A DNA stretch of 64,000 nt from Pseudomonas sp. URMO17WK12:I11 (GCF_007677725.1 NZ_VEDF01000001.1:513457-577456), one strand, 5' to 3'. Counted from the first letter of the stretch, positions 33,265-43,612 are shown. The notes: a model not told the origin generated them from the letters alone. Translations and numbers: made by a program.

Positions 33265-34796
33265 GCGACAATGCCAAGGCGCAGTTCACCCCGCCGAGCT
33301 TGCTGCTGACCACCATCGGCCTGTCGCTGGCGACCTTCATGCAGGTGCTCGACACCACCATCGCCAACGTCGCGCTGCCGACCATCTCCGGTAACCTTGG
33401 CGTCAGTTACGAGCAAGGCACCTGGGTGATCACCTCGTTTGCGGTGAGCAACGCCATCGCTTTGCCGTTGACCGGGTGGCTGAGCCGGCGGTTTGGCGAA
33501 GTGAAGCTGTTCATCTGGGCCACATTGCTGTTCGTGCTGGCGTCGTTTCTGTGCGGCATCGCCCAGTCGATGCCGGAGCTGGTGGGCTTCCGAGTGCTGC
33601 AGGGGGTGGTGGCCGGGCCGCTGTACCCGATGACCCAGACCCTGCTCATCGCCGTCTATCCGCCGGCCAAGCGGGGGATGGCCCTGGCGTTGCTGGCGAT
33701 GGTGACCGTGGTGGCGCCGATCGCCGGGCCGATACTGGGCGGATGGATCACCGACAGCTACAGCTGGCCGTGGATCTTCTTCATCAACGTACCGATCGGC
33801 TTGTTCGCTGCAGCGGTGGTGCGTCAGCAGATGCGGGCGCGCCCGGTGGTCACCAGCCGGCAACCGATGGACTACATCGGCCTGTTGACGTTGATCGTCG
33901 GCGTAGGCGCACTGCAGGTGGTGCTGGACAAAGGCAATGACCTGGATTGGTTCGAGTCCTCGTTCATCATCATCGGCAGCCTGATCTCGGTGGTATTCCT
34001 GGCGATCTTCGTCATCTGGGAGCTGACCGACCGTCACCCGGTGGTCAATCTGCGCCTGTTTGCGTACCGCAATTTCCGGGTCGGCACCATCGTGCTGGTC
34101 GGCGGCTACGCCGGGTTCTTCGGTATCAACCTGATCCTGCCCCAGTGGCTGCAGACGCAGATGGGCTACACCGCGACCTGGGCAGGGCTCGCGGTTGCGC
34201 CGATCGGCCTGCTGCCGGTGATCATGTCTCCGTTCGTGGGCAAGTACGCGCACCGCTTCGACCTGCGGCTGCTGGCCGGGCTTGCGTTTCTGGCCATCGG
34301 CACCAGCTGCTACATGCGTGCGGGCTTCACCAGTGAGGTGGACTTCCAGCATATCGCCCTAGTGCAGCTGTTCATGGGCATTGGCGTGGCGCTGTTCTTC
34401 ATGCCGACCTTGAGCATCCTGCTCTCGGACCTGCCGCCGCAGCAGATCGCCGATGGCTCCGGGCTGGCGACGTTCCTGCGCACGCTTGGCGGCAGCTTCG
34501 CGGCCTCCTTGACCACCTGGATCTGGATTCGCCGCGCCGACCAGCATCATGCCTACCTCAGTGAGCACATCAGCCAGTTCGACCCGGCCACGCGCCATAC
34601 GCTCGAGCAGTTGGGCGGGGCCAACATGCAGAACTACGCCCAACTGGAGCGTATCGTCAACGCCCAGGCCTACATGATGTCGACCGTGGATTATTTCACG
34701 CTGATGACCTGGATATTCGCGGGGCTGATTCTACTGGTATGGCTGGCCAAGCCACCGTTTACTGCCAAGGCCGGGCCGCCTTCGGCAGGCCACTGA
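33261..34796 (+). CDS. emrB: DHA2-family MFS multidrug efflux pump (EmrB-like)
   Basis: A 511-residue inner-membrane proton antiporter with 14 predicted helices. VLDTTIANVALPTISGNLGV (helix 1, motif D1) and the motif A equivalent GWLSRRFGEVKLFIW are diagnostic for EmrB/QacA relatives; motif C is present at VVAPIAGPILGGWI. It is translated by the ATGA overlap with emrA and forms a tripartite pump with it. The MarR protein upstream is the probable local repressor. Confidence 0.9.
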   Translation: MSDNAKAQFTPPSLLLTTIGLSLATFMQVLDTTIANVALPTISGNLGVSYEQGTWVITSFAVSNAIALPLTGWLSRRFGEVKLFIWATLLFVLASFLCGIAQSMPELVGFRVLQGVVAGPLYPMTQTLLIAVYPPAKRGMALALLAMVTVVAPIAGPILGGWITDSYSWPWIFFINVPIGLFAAAVVRQQMRARPVVTSRQPMDYIGLLTLIVGVGALQVVLDKGNDLDWFESSFIIIGSLISVVFLAIFVIWELTDRHPVVNLRLFAYRNFRVGTIVLVGGYAGFFGINLILPQWLQTQMGYTATWAGLAVAPIGLLPVIMSPFVGKYAHRFDLRLLAGLAFLAIGTSCYMRAGFTSEVDFQHIALVQLFMGIGVALFFMPTLSILLSDLPPQQIADGSGLATFLRTLGGSFAASLTTWIWIRRADQHHAYLSEHISQFDPATRHTLEQLGGANMQNYAQLERIVNAQAYMMSTVDYFTLMTWIFAGLILLVWLAKPPFTAKAGPPSAGH

Positions 34797-34829
34797 CACC
34801 TGGCGGGCGGTAGCCTCGTGAAAGCGCTG

Positions 34830-36905
34830 TTACCGCTCGCTGCGCAGCGGCTGGCGTTGTAGTAGCTGGGCGATGCGCTGCTTGAGTACGGTCAGCTCAA
34901 ACGGCTTGAACAGGATATCGTCGCGCTCGCCCAGCGCTGTTGCCGGCAAGGCCGCATTGGGACTGTAGCCGCTGATGAACAACACCGGCAGGTCGCTGCA
35001 CAACTGGCGGCATTCGTGGGCCAGTTGGTGGCCGTCGAAGCGCCCTGGCAAACCGACGTCGGTGATCAACAGGCCGGGGCTCAGCCCTGCCTTGACTGCC
35101 GCCAGTGCCTGGCGCGCATTGGCATAGGAATGCACGTCATGGCCACAGTCTTCCAGCAGGTCAGTGATCAGCAGGCGTAACACGTCCTGATCTTCCACCA
35201 AGACCGTGCACAGATGCAAAGGGGTGCTGGGCAGGTTGACCATGCTGGGCGCGGCTACCGTCGGCGGTTGCGCAGCACCGAGGTGTCTGGGCAGGTAAAG
35301 ATCGATGACGGTGCCCTCGCCGCAGGCGCTGGTGATGTGTAATTGCCCACCGGATTGGCGCACGAAGCCATAGACCATCGATAGCCCCAGGCCTGAACCC
35401 TCGCCAAGGGGTTTGGTGGTGAAGAATGGATCGAGCGCGCGCCGCGCCACCTCCGCTGGCATGCCCACGCCGCTGTCCTTGACCTGAATGTGCAGGTATT
35501 CGCCGGGGGGCATTTCCAGGCCTTGCGCGCTAGCAGCATCGAAACGGGCGTTGACGCTGGCAATGCTTAGCACACCGCCCAATGGCATGGCGTCGCGGGC
35601 GTTGAGGAACAGGTTGATCAGTGCACTTTCCAACTGCGGGGGGTCGACCAGAATCGGCCATTGCCCAGGCACGGTCTGGTTGACGAATTCGATGTTGCGG
35701 TTGGTTGAGCTGTTGATCAGGTCCTGCATGCCGCCAACCAGCGCGTGTACATCCACAGGCTGCGGCATCAAGGTCTGCTGGCGCGAAAACGCCAGCAACC
35801 GCTGTACCAGCGAGGCGGCACTCTGCACGCCGTGCTGCGCCACACCGATCAGGCGCAACGTCTCGTGATGGCGCTGCTTGCCGTGGTGTTTGGCGGCCAT
35901 TTCCAGCGCACCCATGATGCTGCCGAGCAAGTTGTTGAAATCATGGGCGATGCCACCGGTCAATTGGCCGACCGCCTCCATCTTCTGCGATTGGCGCAGG
36001 GCCCGCTCGGTTTCGCGCAGGCGTTCCTGCTCGTTGACCCGGTCGGTGATGTCATAGGCGAACAGATAGCCACCCTGGATGCGCTGTTGTTCATCGCGCA
36101 ATGGGTTATACAGAATCTCGTAGTGGCGCAGTGCATCGGGCATGCCCACGGCGAGTATTTCAGTGAAAGCCTCACCGGACATCAGGCGCGGCCACACCGG
36201 TTCCAGCCGGCTCATCAGGTCAGGATGCCGGGCAAGAAATTGCGGGATGAAGTCACCGACCTGAGGGGCGAAACCGCGCAGGCGCTTGAAGGTCTCCTGG
36301 GCCGTGCGGTTGATCGCCAGCAAGCGCAGGCTGCGGTCGGCTGCGAACACGTTGGCCAGGCTGTGATCGACCAATTCGCCAAGCAGCTTGCTGTTGGCCT
36401 GGGCCTGGGTGACGCGCTGGTTCAGGTCGGCGTTACGTTGCCACAGGCGGTCGCGTTCGGGTTCACCGGCGGTCTGCGCCGTGAACTGGATGGCCAGTCG
36501 GTTGAGCTGTGCAGGCTCCAGGCGTTGCACGGTCAGAAACAACAGGCGGTTGGTGACTTCAAGGCGTTTCTCGAAACTGATCGGTTGACCGGTACGTGCG
36601 ACCTCGGCGAAGTATTCCAGCCACTGATCAGCTTCAGCCGGGATGATCTGCCGGGCGGTCTGGCCCATTTTCTTGGGGTGGCCGGTGTGATGCAGGCACG
36701 CGCCATTGGTCAGCAGGTAGCGGTAATCGTGATAGCGTCCGTGCTCGTCGGTCAGCAATTCGACCACGCAGAATCCTTCGTCCATTCGCGAGGAAATCAG
36801 CTCGAAGCACGTAGCCTTCAAGCGTGCGTCTTCCAGCTCCTGCTCGAGTTGGGCGATACGCGCTTCGAGGGCCGCGTGCTGGTCGGATGGCGAGGCGATG
36901 TACAT
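34830..36905 (-). CDS. Hybrid sensor histidine kinase with PAS domains and a C-terminal receiver
   Basis: A 691-residue soluble kinase. The N-terminus has a coiled coil (about 8-30) and a PAS-like domain (about 35-150; DEGFCVVELLTDEHGRYHDY), then a coiled coil and a second PAS domain (about 185-300). HisKA carries the phosphoacceptor in GGIAHDFNNLLGSIMG, followed by HATPase_c (NLFLNARDAMP, VKDSGVGMP, GEGSGLGLSMVYGFV) and a receiver with LLITDVGLPGRFDG (phosphorylated Asp). No transmembrane helix is seen, so it senses a cytoplasmic signal. The start at 36905 is taken as ATG with a weak ribosome-binding site. It follows the MocR gene by 57 bases on the same strand. Confidence 0.87.
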   Translation of the reverse strand: MYIASPSDQHAALEARIAQLEQELEDARLKATCFELISSRMDEGFCVVELLTDEHGRYHDYRYLLTNGACLHHTGHPKKMGQTARQIIPAEADQWLEYFAEVARTGQPISFEKRLEVTNRLLFLTVQRLEPAQLNRLAIQFTAQTAGEPERDRLWQRNADLNQRVTQAQANSKLLGELVDHSLANVFAADRSLRLLAINRTAQETFKRLRGFAPQVGDFIPQFLARHPDLMSRLEPVWPRLMSGEAFTEILAVGMPDALRHYEILYNPLRDEQQRIQGGYLFAYDITDRVNEQERLRETERALRQSQKMEAVGQLTGGIAHDFNNLLGSIMGALEMAAKHHGKQRHHETLRLIGVAQHGVQSAASLVQRLLAFSRQQTLMPQPVDVHALVGGMQDLINSSTNRNIEFVNQTVPGQWPILVDPPQLESALINLFLNARDAMPLGGVLSIASVNARFDAASAQGLEMPPGEYLHIQVKDSGVGMPAEVARRALDPFFTTKPLGEGSGLGLSMVYGFVRQSGGQLHITSACGEGTVIDLYLPRHLGAAQPPTVAAPSMVNLPSTPLHLCTVLVEDQDVLRLLITDLLEDCGHDVHSYANARQALAAVKAGLSPGLLITDVGLPGRFDGHQLAHECRQLCSDLPVLFISGYSPNAALPATALGERDDILFKPFELTVLKQRIAQLLQRQPLRSER

Positions 36906-36962
36906 GGCGCTGACTCGATGAAAACTCGCCCTAACTATAGAAAAGCGCCTCGCCAAGCGCCA

Positions 36963-38372
36963 TCAAAACGATCGCACGATCCTGCCCAGCGTGCGCATGG
37001 CCTCGCTACTGCCGGCATGCCAGGGGGTGCCGTAGTTGAGCCTGATGCAATTGCCAAACCGCCGGGTCGGCGAAAAAATCGGACCCGGCGCAATGCTGAT
37101 GCCCTGGGCCAAGGCCAGGTGGAACAGTTTCAGCGCGTCGACATGCTCGGGCAACTCCAGCCACAGGAAGTAACCCCCGGACGGTTGGCTGACCCGCGTC
37201 TGTGCGGGGAAGTGTTCAGCGATGGCGGCGAGCATGTTGGCTTGTTGGCCCTCCAGGGCATAGCGCAGCTTGCGCAGGTGGCGATCGTAGCCACCATGCT
37301 GCAGGTAGTCGGCAATCGCGGCCTGGGCGGGCATCGAAGCGCACAGCGAGGTCATGAGTTTCAGGCGCTCGATCTTCTGCGCAAAGCGCCCGGCCGCGAC
37401 CCAGCCGATGCGGTAGCCAGGCGCGAGGCTCTTGGCAAATGAGCCACAGTGCATCACCAGGCCCTGGGTATCGAAGGCCTTGGCCGGTTTCGGCGCTTGC
37501 TGGGCGTAGTACAGTTCGGCATAGACGTCGTCTTCGATCAACGGCACCTGATGCCGCGCCAGCAATTCGACCAACGCCTGTTTCTTGGCTTCGGGCATGC
37601 TCGCGCCTACCGGGTTCTGGAAGTTGGTCATGCACCAGACCGCCTTGACCGGATGTTTGTCCAAGGTTTGCGCCAGCACGGTCAGGTCCATGCCCTCGCG
37701 AGGGTGTACCGGAATTTCCACCGCCTTCAGCTTGAGCCGCTCCAATACCTGCAGGCAGGCATAGAACGCTGGCGCCTCGATGGCCACCAGGTCACCCGGC
37801 TCGGTCACCGCTTGCAGGCACAGGTTCAGGGCTTCCAAGGCGCCATTGGTGATGAGCAGTTCTTCGATCGGCAGCATCAAGCCGCCGACCATGTAGCGCA
37901 GGGCGATCTGCCGACGCAGTTGTGGGTTGCCCGGTGACAGGTCGGTGACCACCATGCGCGGGTCCATCGCGCGGGTCGCGCTGGCCAGCGAGCGTGACAG
38001 ACGTTGCAACGGAAACAGCTCGGGGCTGGGGAAGGCGGAGCCGAACGGTACGGTGTGGGGGTCCTTGATCGACTCAAGGATGGAGAACACCAGGGCACTG
38101 ACATCCACCTCGGTCGACTCACTCAGCACTGGCTGGGCCTGAGGCTCGCTGATCTGGCGCGGCGCATAGGCGTTGACGAAGTAGCCCGAGCGCGGGCGCG
38201 CGCGGATCAGTCCGCGCCGCTCCAGCAGGTAGTAGGCTTGAAAGACGGTGGACGGGCTGACGCCGTGGGTCTGACTGGCATAACGCACCGATGGCACGCG
38301 TTGGCCAGGGCCGAGCACGCCGGTGCGGATGAGTTCGGCGATGTCATCGGCAAAGCGTTCGTAACGTTTCAT
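36963..38372 (-). CDS. MocR-type GntR regulator with aminotransferase-like domain
   Basis: A 469-residue regulator with an N-terminal GntR winged helix (about 1-70; GQRVPSVRYASQTHGVSPSTV) joined to a fold-type I PLP domain (about 95-469). The PLP lysine is in CGSFAKSLAPGYRIGW; LSPGNPQLRRQIA and TNFQNPVGASMPEAKK are conserved aminotransferase segments. MocR proteins use PLP adducts as signals. The ATG at 38372 is chosen over one four codons upstream (38384). It is followed by the hybrid kinase in the same direction. The target genes are unknown. Confidence 0.87.
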   Translation of the reverse strand: MKRYERFADDIAELIRTGVLGPGQRVPSVRYASQTHGVSPSTVFQAYYLLERRGLIRARPRSGYFVNAYAPRQISEPQAQPVLSESTEVDVSALVFSILESIKDPHTVPFGSAFPSPELFPLQRLSRSLASATRAMDPRMVVTDLSPGNPQLRRQIALRYMVGGLMLPIEELLITNGALEALNLCLQAVTEPGDLVAIEAPAFYACLQVLERLKLKAVEIPVHPREGMDLTVLAQTLDKHPVKAVWCMTNFQNPVGASMPEAKKQALVELLARHQVPLIEDDVYAELYYAQQAPKPAKAFDTQGLVMHCGSFAKSLAPGYRIGWVAAGRFAQKIERLKLMTSLCASMPAQAAIADYLQHGGYDRHLRKLRYALEGQQANMLAAIAEHFPAQTRVSQPSGGYFLWLELPEHVDALKLFHLALAQGISIAPGPIFSPTRRFGNCIRLNYGTPWHAGSSEAMRTLGRIVRSF

Positions 38373-38539
38373 GGCGGCTCGCAAGCAGGGGTAACGGCGG
38401 GGAAGGGCGCAGCAGTGTTCTACGCAGCACTGCGCCGGGCCGGAGATAGCCCAGACACTATGACCTGCAAACTGTTTTCAGCACAGGCTCAGGTCGGCGA
38501 CTGAAAACCATATCAGATCAGCCGAGCGGCCGCCTGCGA

Positions 38540-38779
38540 TCAAATGACTGAACCCGGCACGCTGGCCTTGAGGTGCTTGCGGTTGTCCTTGGCACCTGCC
38601 ACGGTCAGTGCATCGGCTTCGGCCTCAGTGATGGGAAAGCGCTCACCCACCAGCACGGCGACTGACATGCGCAGTTGTTCATCGGTGACGATCTCGATTT
38701 CCGGTCCCATGGCGTCGATACGAAGCGTGTCGCCAATCAACGTGCAGTGTGGGGTGTTTTCTTCGATTTCGATAGGCAT
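38540..38779 (-). CDS. DUF3203-family small protein
   Basis: A 79-residue acidic protein. EIEIVTDEQLRMSVAVLVGE and PITEAEADALTVAGAKDNRK fit the Pseudomonas-restricted DUF3203 family, whose function is not known. GGAG precedes the ATG. It is divergent from mgtC across 138 bases. Confidence 0.75.
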   Translation of the reverse strand: MPIEIEENTPHCTLIGDTLRIDAMGPEIEIVTDEQLRMSVAVLVGERFPITEAEADALTVAGAKDNRKHLKASVPGSVI

Positions 38780-38917
38780 GGTGTGATGCTCCAGGGCTGA
38801 TGGTGGTTGTGACCGCAGGGGGCTGCAGGATGCTCAATGCAGGCGCCCGATGGGCACTTTGCGCACTGACTGGGGGTCAATCGCTCAGGAGTCGCCGTTT
38901 GAAGTGGAACACCACGC

Positions 38918-39436
38918 ATGGAATTGATCTGGGAAGCCGTAGAAGCTGAATTCGCCGACATCACCGATGTGCAGGAGGTGGTTCGCATCCTCGTGCGCTT
39001 GATGATGGCCGCGCTGCTGGGCGCGGTGCTGGGCTTCGAGCGTGAGCACCGAGGCAAGTCAGCCGGCGTGCGTACACACATGCTGGTGTCGCTGGGCGCG
39101 GCCTTGTTCGTGCTTGCGCCAAGCATGGCCGGCGCCGACGAGCAGGCACTGAGCCGGGTGATCCAGGGGATCGTGGCGGGGATCGGCTTCCTGGGGGCGG
39201 GCACCATTCTCAAGGGTAACGGCAAGGACCCCAGCCATGTCAAAGGCCTGACCACCGCTGCGGGGCTGTGGATGACCGCCGCCATCGGCACGGCTGCCGG
39301 CATGGGGCGCGAAGCCACCGCGCTGATCAGTACGGTGCTGGCGTTACTGGTGCTGGGCACGATGCCGCTGTTGGTGGGTAAGGTCGAGGGGCAGAACGAG
39401 GAGAAGCAACATGAGGAGGGGGGCAAGAAGCACTAA
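38918..39436 (+). CDS. MgtC/SapB-family membrane protein
   Basis: A 172-residue inner-membrane protein with about four to five helices. RLMMAALLGAVLGFEREHRG and KSAGVRTHMLVSLGAALFVL are the MgtC signature; GIGFLGAGTILK and GLTTAAGLWMTAAIG follow. The C-terminus is a charged tail (about 155-172) in place of the soluble C-terminal domain of Salmonella MgtC, so this is the short SapB-like form. Roles in magnesium limitation and intracellular survival are known for relatives. The downstream hairpin belongs mainly to crcY on the other strand. Confidence 0.85.
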   Translation: MELIWEAVEAEFADITDVQEVVRILVRLMMAALLGAVLGFEREHRGKSAGVRTHMLVSLGAALFVLAPSMAGADEQALSRVIQGIVAGIGFLGAGTILKGNGKDPSHVKGLTTAAGLWMTAAIGTAAGMGREATALISTVLALLVLGTMPLLVGKVEGQNEEKQHEEGGKKH

Positions 39437-39783
39437 GGGGAGCCGAAGCTCCCCCCAAAGCGTTGTTGCCTGCTCTTTTTTATTATTGAGGCCGGCCTTT
39501 TGTTGTTTTTGTAGGCCTGCCTTGATGTCGCGGGTGACCCCCATCCGGGATCAAGAGCAAACGTATTTTTTTGAGCGCTGAACTGCTTTTACCCAAAGGG
39601 TCCGATCTGACTGTCGCCACCTGGCGGTGGTTTTGTTGTTCTGTGTCAGTTCGCGGGGCGAGCCCCTGAAAAGCCTGTCGACTCCAAAAAAATCTGCTTG
39701 CTGCGCCTCTGCCGTGTTGTTCTTGTTATGTCAGAGCCGTTGCCTGTTGTTTTTATTGGTTTCGCGTTTTTCTTGTTCTTGTA
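39431..39783 (-). ncRNA. crcY: CrcY-type small RNA, antagonist of Hfq/Crc
   Basis: The interval between mgtC and mvaB is where P. putida carries crcY. On the minus strand it holds at least six A-rich AAnAAnAA-type segments (seen as T-rich on the plus strand near 39472-39489, 39497-39512, 39629-39643, 39714-39730, 39741-39757 and 39767-39781), the Hfq/Crc-binding elements that let Crc RNAs sequester the repressor. A sigma-54 promoter sits immediately upstream (TGGCAC-N5-CTGCT) and predicts a 5' end near 39783. A UUCG-capped hairpin (39437-39454) is the likely 3' end, giving about 350 nt, the expected size. No convincing ORF is present; the exact ends are predictions. Confidence 0.88.
39437..39454 (-). 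terminator. Terminator hairpin of crcY
   Basis: GGGGAGC-TTCG-GCTCCCC on the minus strand is a 7-bp stem with a stabilising UUCG loop. Only a weak T-run (TTAGTGCTTCTT) follows. It touches the mgtC stop codon and may also end mgtC transcripts on the plus strand. Confidence 0.65.
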
Positions 39784-39793
39784 CCAAAGATAT

Positions 39794-39810
39794 AGCAGGT
39801 GCCGTGCCAA
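39794..39810 (-). promoter_or_regulatory. Sigma-54 (-24/-12) promoter of crcY
   Basis: The minus strand reads TTGGCACGGCACCTGCT, with GG at -24 and GC at -12 separated by the required 10 bases. It is a close match to TGGCAC-N5-TTGCW. The predicted start lies 12 bases further, at about 39783. Confidence 0.85.
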
Positions 39811-39891
39811 CTTTTGAAAAGCCTTTTAAATCAATGATTTATGAAAATTGGTGGATGCTCATCAGGCAGCGCGACGGTTTATCTGTTTCCC

Positions 39892-39932
39892 TGTTACCCG
39901 ATATTTCGCCCCGCGATGTGGGGCCGGTAACA
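39892..39932. promoter_or_regulatory. Candidate CbrB enhancer site upstream of crcY
   Basis: TGTTACC (39892-39898) and GGTAACA (39926-39932) are perfect inverted half-sites 27 bases apart, about 85-120 bases upstream of the -24 element. Paired TGTTAC-type half-sites are reported for the CbrB activator at crcZ/crcY promoters. The spacing here should be compared with known sites. Confidence 0.6.
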
Positions 39933-39965
39933 CTCACCCACACTCATGTGACACCTTAATGAAAT

Positions 39966-40865
39966 TCATTGTGCCCGACGTGCTCGGGCCACACGCGAGC
40001 CGTTGACCCGGCCCAGGACATCGCTGATGCGCTGGCCGGCAACAATCAAGCGTTCGAGGTCGATGCCGGTTTCGACGCCCAGGCCCTGCAATAGGTACAC
40101 GAGATCCTCGGTAGCCACGTTGCCCGTTGCACCCTTGGCATAGGGACAGCCGCCCAAGCCCGCCACGGAACTGTCGAACACACTGATGCCTTCGAGCAGG
40201 CTGGCATAGACGTTGGCCAGTGCCTGGCCGTAGGTGTCATGGAAGTGCCCGGCCAATTGCTTGCGCGGAATCACATCGGCCACGGTTTCGAAGAGCCGTC
40301 GAGTAGCCCCGGGCGTTCCGGTGCCCAGCGTGTCGCCCAGCGACACCTCGTAACAGCCCAGCTGATACAGGGCGCTGGCTACAGGGGCGACTTGCTCGGC
40401 GCTGACACTGCCTTCATAGGGGCAGCCCAGCACGCACGACACATAACCGCGCACGCGCACGTCGTGGCGCTGGGCAGCCTCCATGATCGGTTCGAAGCGC
40501 TGCAGGCTCTCGCTGATGGAGCAGTTGATGTTGCGCTGCGAGAACGCCTCGGTTGCGGCGGCGAACACCGCCACTTCCTTGACCCCGGCGGCCACTGCAG
40601 CTTCAAAGCCACGCATGTTGGGCGCCAGCGCCGCGTAGGTGACCCCGGGCTGCTGCGCGATGGCGGCGAACACCTCGGCAGAGCCGGCCATTTGCGGCAC
40701 CCATTTGGGCGAGACGAAGCTGCCGACTTCGATATAGCGCAGCCCGGCGTCGGCCAACGCATCGACCAGGCACACCTTGTCGGCGACGCTGATCGGTTGG
40801 GCTTCGTTCTGCAGGCCGTCGCGCGGGCCGACTTCGACTACGCGCACAGTGGTGGGGATGGACAT
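39966..40865 (-). CDS. mvaB: Hydroxymethylglutaryl-CoA lyase
   Basis: A 299-residue TIM-barrel enzyme that splits HMG-CoA to acetyl-CoA and acetoacetate in leucine degradation. VEVGPRDGLQNEAQ (residues about 10-23) carries the metal and catalytic Arg-Asp; GHFHDTYGQALANVY has metal-binding His residues; GLGGCPYAKGATGNVATEDL is the family signature with the active-site Cys. AGGAAG precedes the ATG. It follows the LiuR-type regulator by 14 bases in one operon; the rest of the liu genes is not here. Confidence 0.93.
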   Translation of the reverse strand: MSIPTTVRVVEVGPRDGLQNEAQPISVADKVCLVDALADAGLRYIEVGSFVSPKWVPQMAGSAEVFAAIAQQPGVTYAALAPNMRGFEAAVAAGVKEVAVFAAATEAFSQRNINCSISESLQRFEPIMEAAQRHDVRVRGYVSCVLGCPYEGSVSAEQVAPVASALYQLGCYEVSLGDTLGTGTPGATRRLFETVADVIPRKQLAGHFHDTYGQALANVYASLLEGISVFDSSVAGLGGCPYAKGATGNVATEDLVYLLQGLGVETGIDLERLIVAGQRISDVLGRVNGSRVARARRAQ

Positions 40866-40879
40866 GGATAAGCTTCCTG

Positions 40880-41278
40880 TCAGCGTTTGTCTGGAGTGTT
40901 CAAGGTGGCCGCCAAGGCTTGCTCGCAGCGTTCCTGGGCGGTGTCGAGTTCCAGTTGCATCTGGTGGATGTCGAGCATCTGCTGCTCGAGCTGAGTGCGC
41001 CGCTCGGCAATCTTGGCGAGCATGCTGTTGAGTTGCTTGAGGTTACCGCTGCTGGGATCGTACAGCTCGATCAGCTCGCGGCATTCTGCCAGTGAGAAGC
41101 CGATGCGCTTGCCGCGCAGGATGAGCTTCAGGCTGACTTTGTCACGAGCTGAGTAGATACGTTCCAGGCCCCGTCGCTCCGGGCTGAGCAAGCCCTGTTC
41201 TTCGTAAAAGCGGATAGCGCGGGTGGTGATGTCCAGCTCGCGGGAAAGGTCGGAGATGCTGTAGGTCTGGCTGCTCAT
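40880..41278 (-). CDS. liuR: MerR-family regulator, LiuR-like
   Basis: A 132-residue MerR-type regulator: an N-terminal winged helix (YSISDLSRELDITTRAIRFYEEQGLLSPERRG) followed by a long dimerisation coiled coil (about 75-125). There are no metal-binding cysteines, in line with an acyl-CoA-type sensor such as LiuR of branched-chain amino-acid degradation. The genetic context (mvaB next) supports this. A perfect 18-bp palindrome in its upstream region is the probable operator. Confidence 0.82.
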   Translation of the reverse strand: MSSQTYSISDLSRELDITTRAIRFYEEQGLLSPERRGLERIYSARDKVSLKLILRGKRIGFSLAECRELIELYDPSSGNLKQLNSMLAKIAERRTQLEQQMLDIHQMQLELDTAQERCEQALAATLNTPDKR

Positions 41279-41320
41279 GCGCGGGCTCGAGGGGTATGGA
41301 TGACGGTATCCTGAAGCCAG

Positions 41321-41338
41321 CTTGACGTATACGTCAAG
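41321..41338. promoter_or_regulatory. LiuR-type operator
   Basis: CTTGACGTATACGTCAAG is a perfect 18-bp palindrome 43-60 bases before the liuR start. TTGACG-type half-sites with ACGT cores resemble operators assigned to LiuR in gammaproteobacteria. It probably controls the liuR-mvaB operon. Confidence 0.75.
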
Positions 41339-41351
41339 TCAGCGGCGGCGC

Positions 41352-42230
41352 TTATCGGGCTTGCACCGAGCGTCGGTAGGCATTGGGCGTCTGCCCGCTC
41401 ATGCGCTTGAAGAAGCGGGCGAAGTAGGTCGGGTCGCTGAAGCCCAGGCTATCGGAAAGCTGACCGATGCTCATGCGGCTGTAGGCCAGGTTGCGCCGGG
41501 CTTCGAGCAGCAGGCGCTGATGCACGACCTGCAAGGCGCTTTGCCCGGTGAGGGTGCGGCATAGTTGGTTGAGTTGCAGGCTCGAGACGTTCAGGCGCCC
41601 GGCCAAGGCCTCGACCGACAGGTGCTCACGGTAATGCGCCTCGACCAGGCGCAGGTAGGCGCCGAGCACCTGCCGGTCGCGCTCATCGCGGGTCCGCGGT
41701 GCCTGACCTGACTGCTGGCGGCGACTGATCCACACCATCAGTGCGGTCATCAGTGATTCGAGCAGCGTCGCCCGTGCCGGCGCGGTGCCCTGGTACTCAT
41801 GCTGCAAGGTTTCGACCAATGCGCGCAGGCGCGCTCGGTCCTGGCCCAGCGGATAGCAGGCAGCCTTTGCCAACACGCCAAGCGGCGCCCCCAGCCGCTG
41901 TTCAAGCTCGGCCACCAGCGCTGCGCCAAACGTCAGGACATGCCCCTGGATATCTTCGCTGAAGCGAAAACCATGCACCGTGAGTGGCGGCACCACCTGG
42001 ATGGCCGCCTCGGCGACGGTGCTGCGCACGCCTTCGATTTCCACCTCGGCCTGCCCGCGTTGCACGTGCAGCAGTTGAAACAGCTCGGCGTGCTGATGCG
42101 GCTTGATTTCCCAGCGATGCGGGCGACTGCGCGCATGAATGGGCTCGCAATGCAGCAGGTCCGTGCCCGGCCAGGGGTGGTTTTCGCCGTAGAGCTGAAA
42201 CAGCGGCACCTTGCCTAGAATGGATTTCAT
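41352..42230 (-). CDS. pobC: AraC-family activator of pobA
   Basis: A 292-residue AraC-type regulator: an N-terminal cupin ligand domain (about 1-150; PHRWEIKPHQHAELFQLLHV) and a C-terminal double helix-turn-helix (about 190-290; LSVEALAGRLNVSSLQLNQL and LGFSDPTYFARFFKRMSGQTPNAYR). It is divergent from pobA across about 125 bases, the arrangement of the Pseudomonas PobC/PobR activator that responds to 4-hydroxybenzoate. The ATG at 42230 is preferred over the in-frame TTG/ATG further upstream (42260). Confidence 0.87.
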   Translation of the reverse strand: MKSILGKVPLFQLYGENHPWPGTDLLHCEPIHARSRPHRWEIKPHQHAELFQLLHVQRGQAEVEIEGVRSTVAEAAIQVVPPLTVHGFRFSEDIQGHVLTFGAALVAELEQRLGAPLGVLAKAACYPLGQDRARLRALVETLQHEYQGTAPARATLLESLMTALMVWISRRQQSGQAPRTRDERDRQVLGAYLRLVEAHYREHLSVEALAGRLNVSSLQLNQLCRTLTGQSALQVVHQRLLLEARRNLAYSRMSIGQLSDSLGFSDPTYFARFFKRMSGQTPNAYRRSVQAR

Positions 42231-42268
42231 GGAGGTTGGCCTGTCCGTTAATCGAACCATTTTTGTAA

Positions 42269-43543
<1,275 letters not shown>

Positions 43544-43612
43544 CGCGCCGCCAGGGCGCGAAGCGCTCGTGCAGGCGACCCACAGCTGCCACCCCGCGCA
43601 AGGAAGCCGCCG

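Noticed and set aside
39627..39959. A 110-codon plus-strand frame between mgtC and mvaB
   Set aside because: Its Cys/Leu/Phe-rich translation comes from T-rich antisense of the crcY A-rich motifs and runs through the sigma-54 promoter. There is no plausible ribosome-binding site or family.
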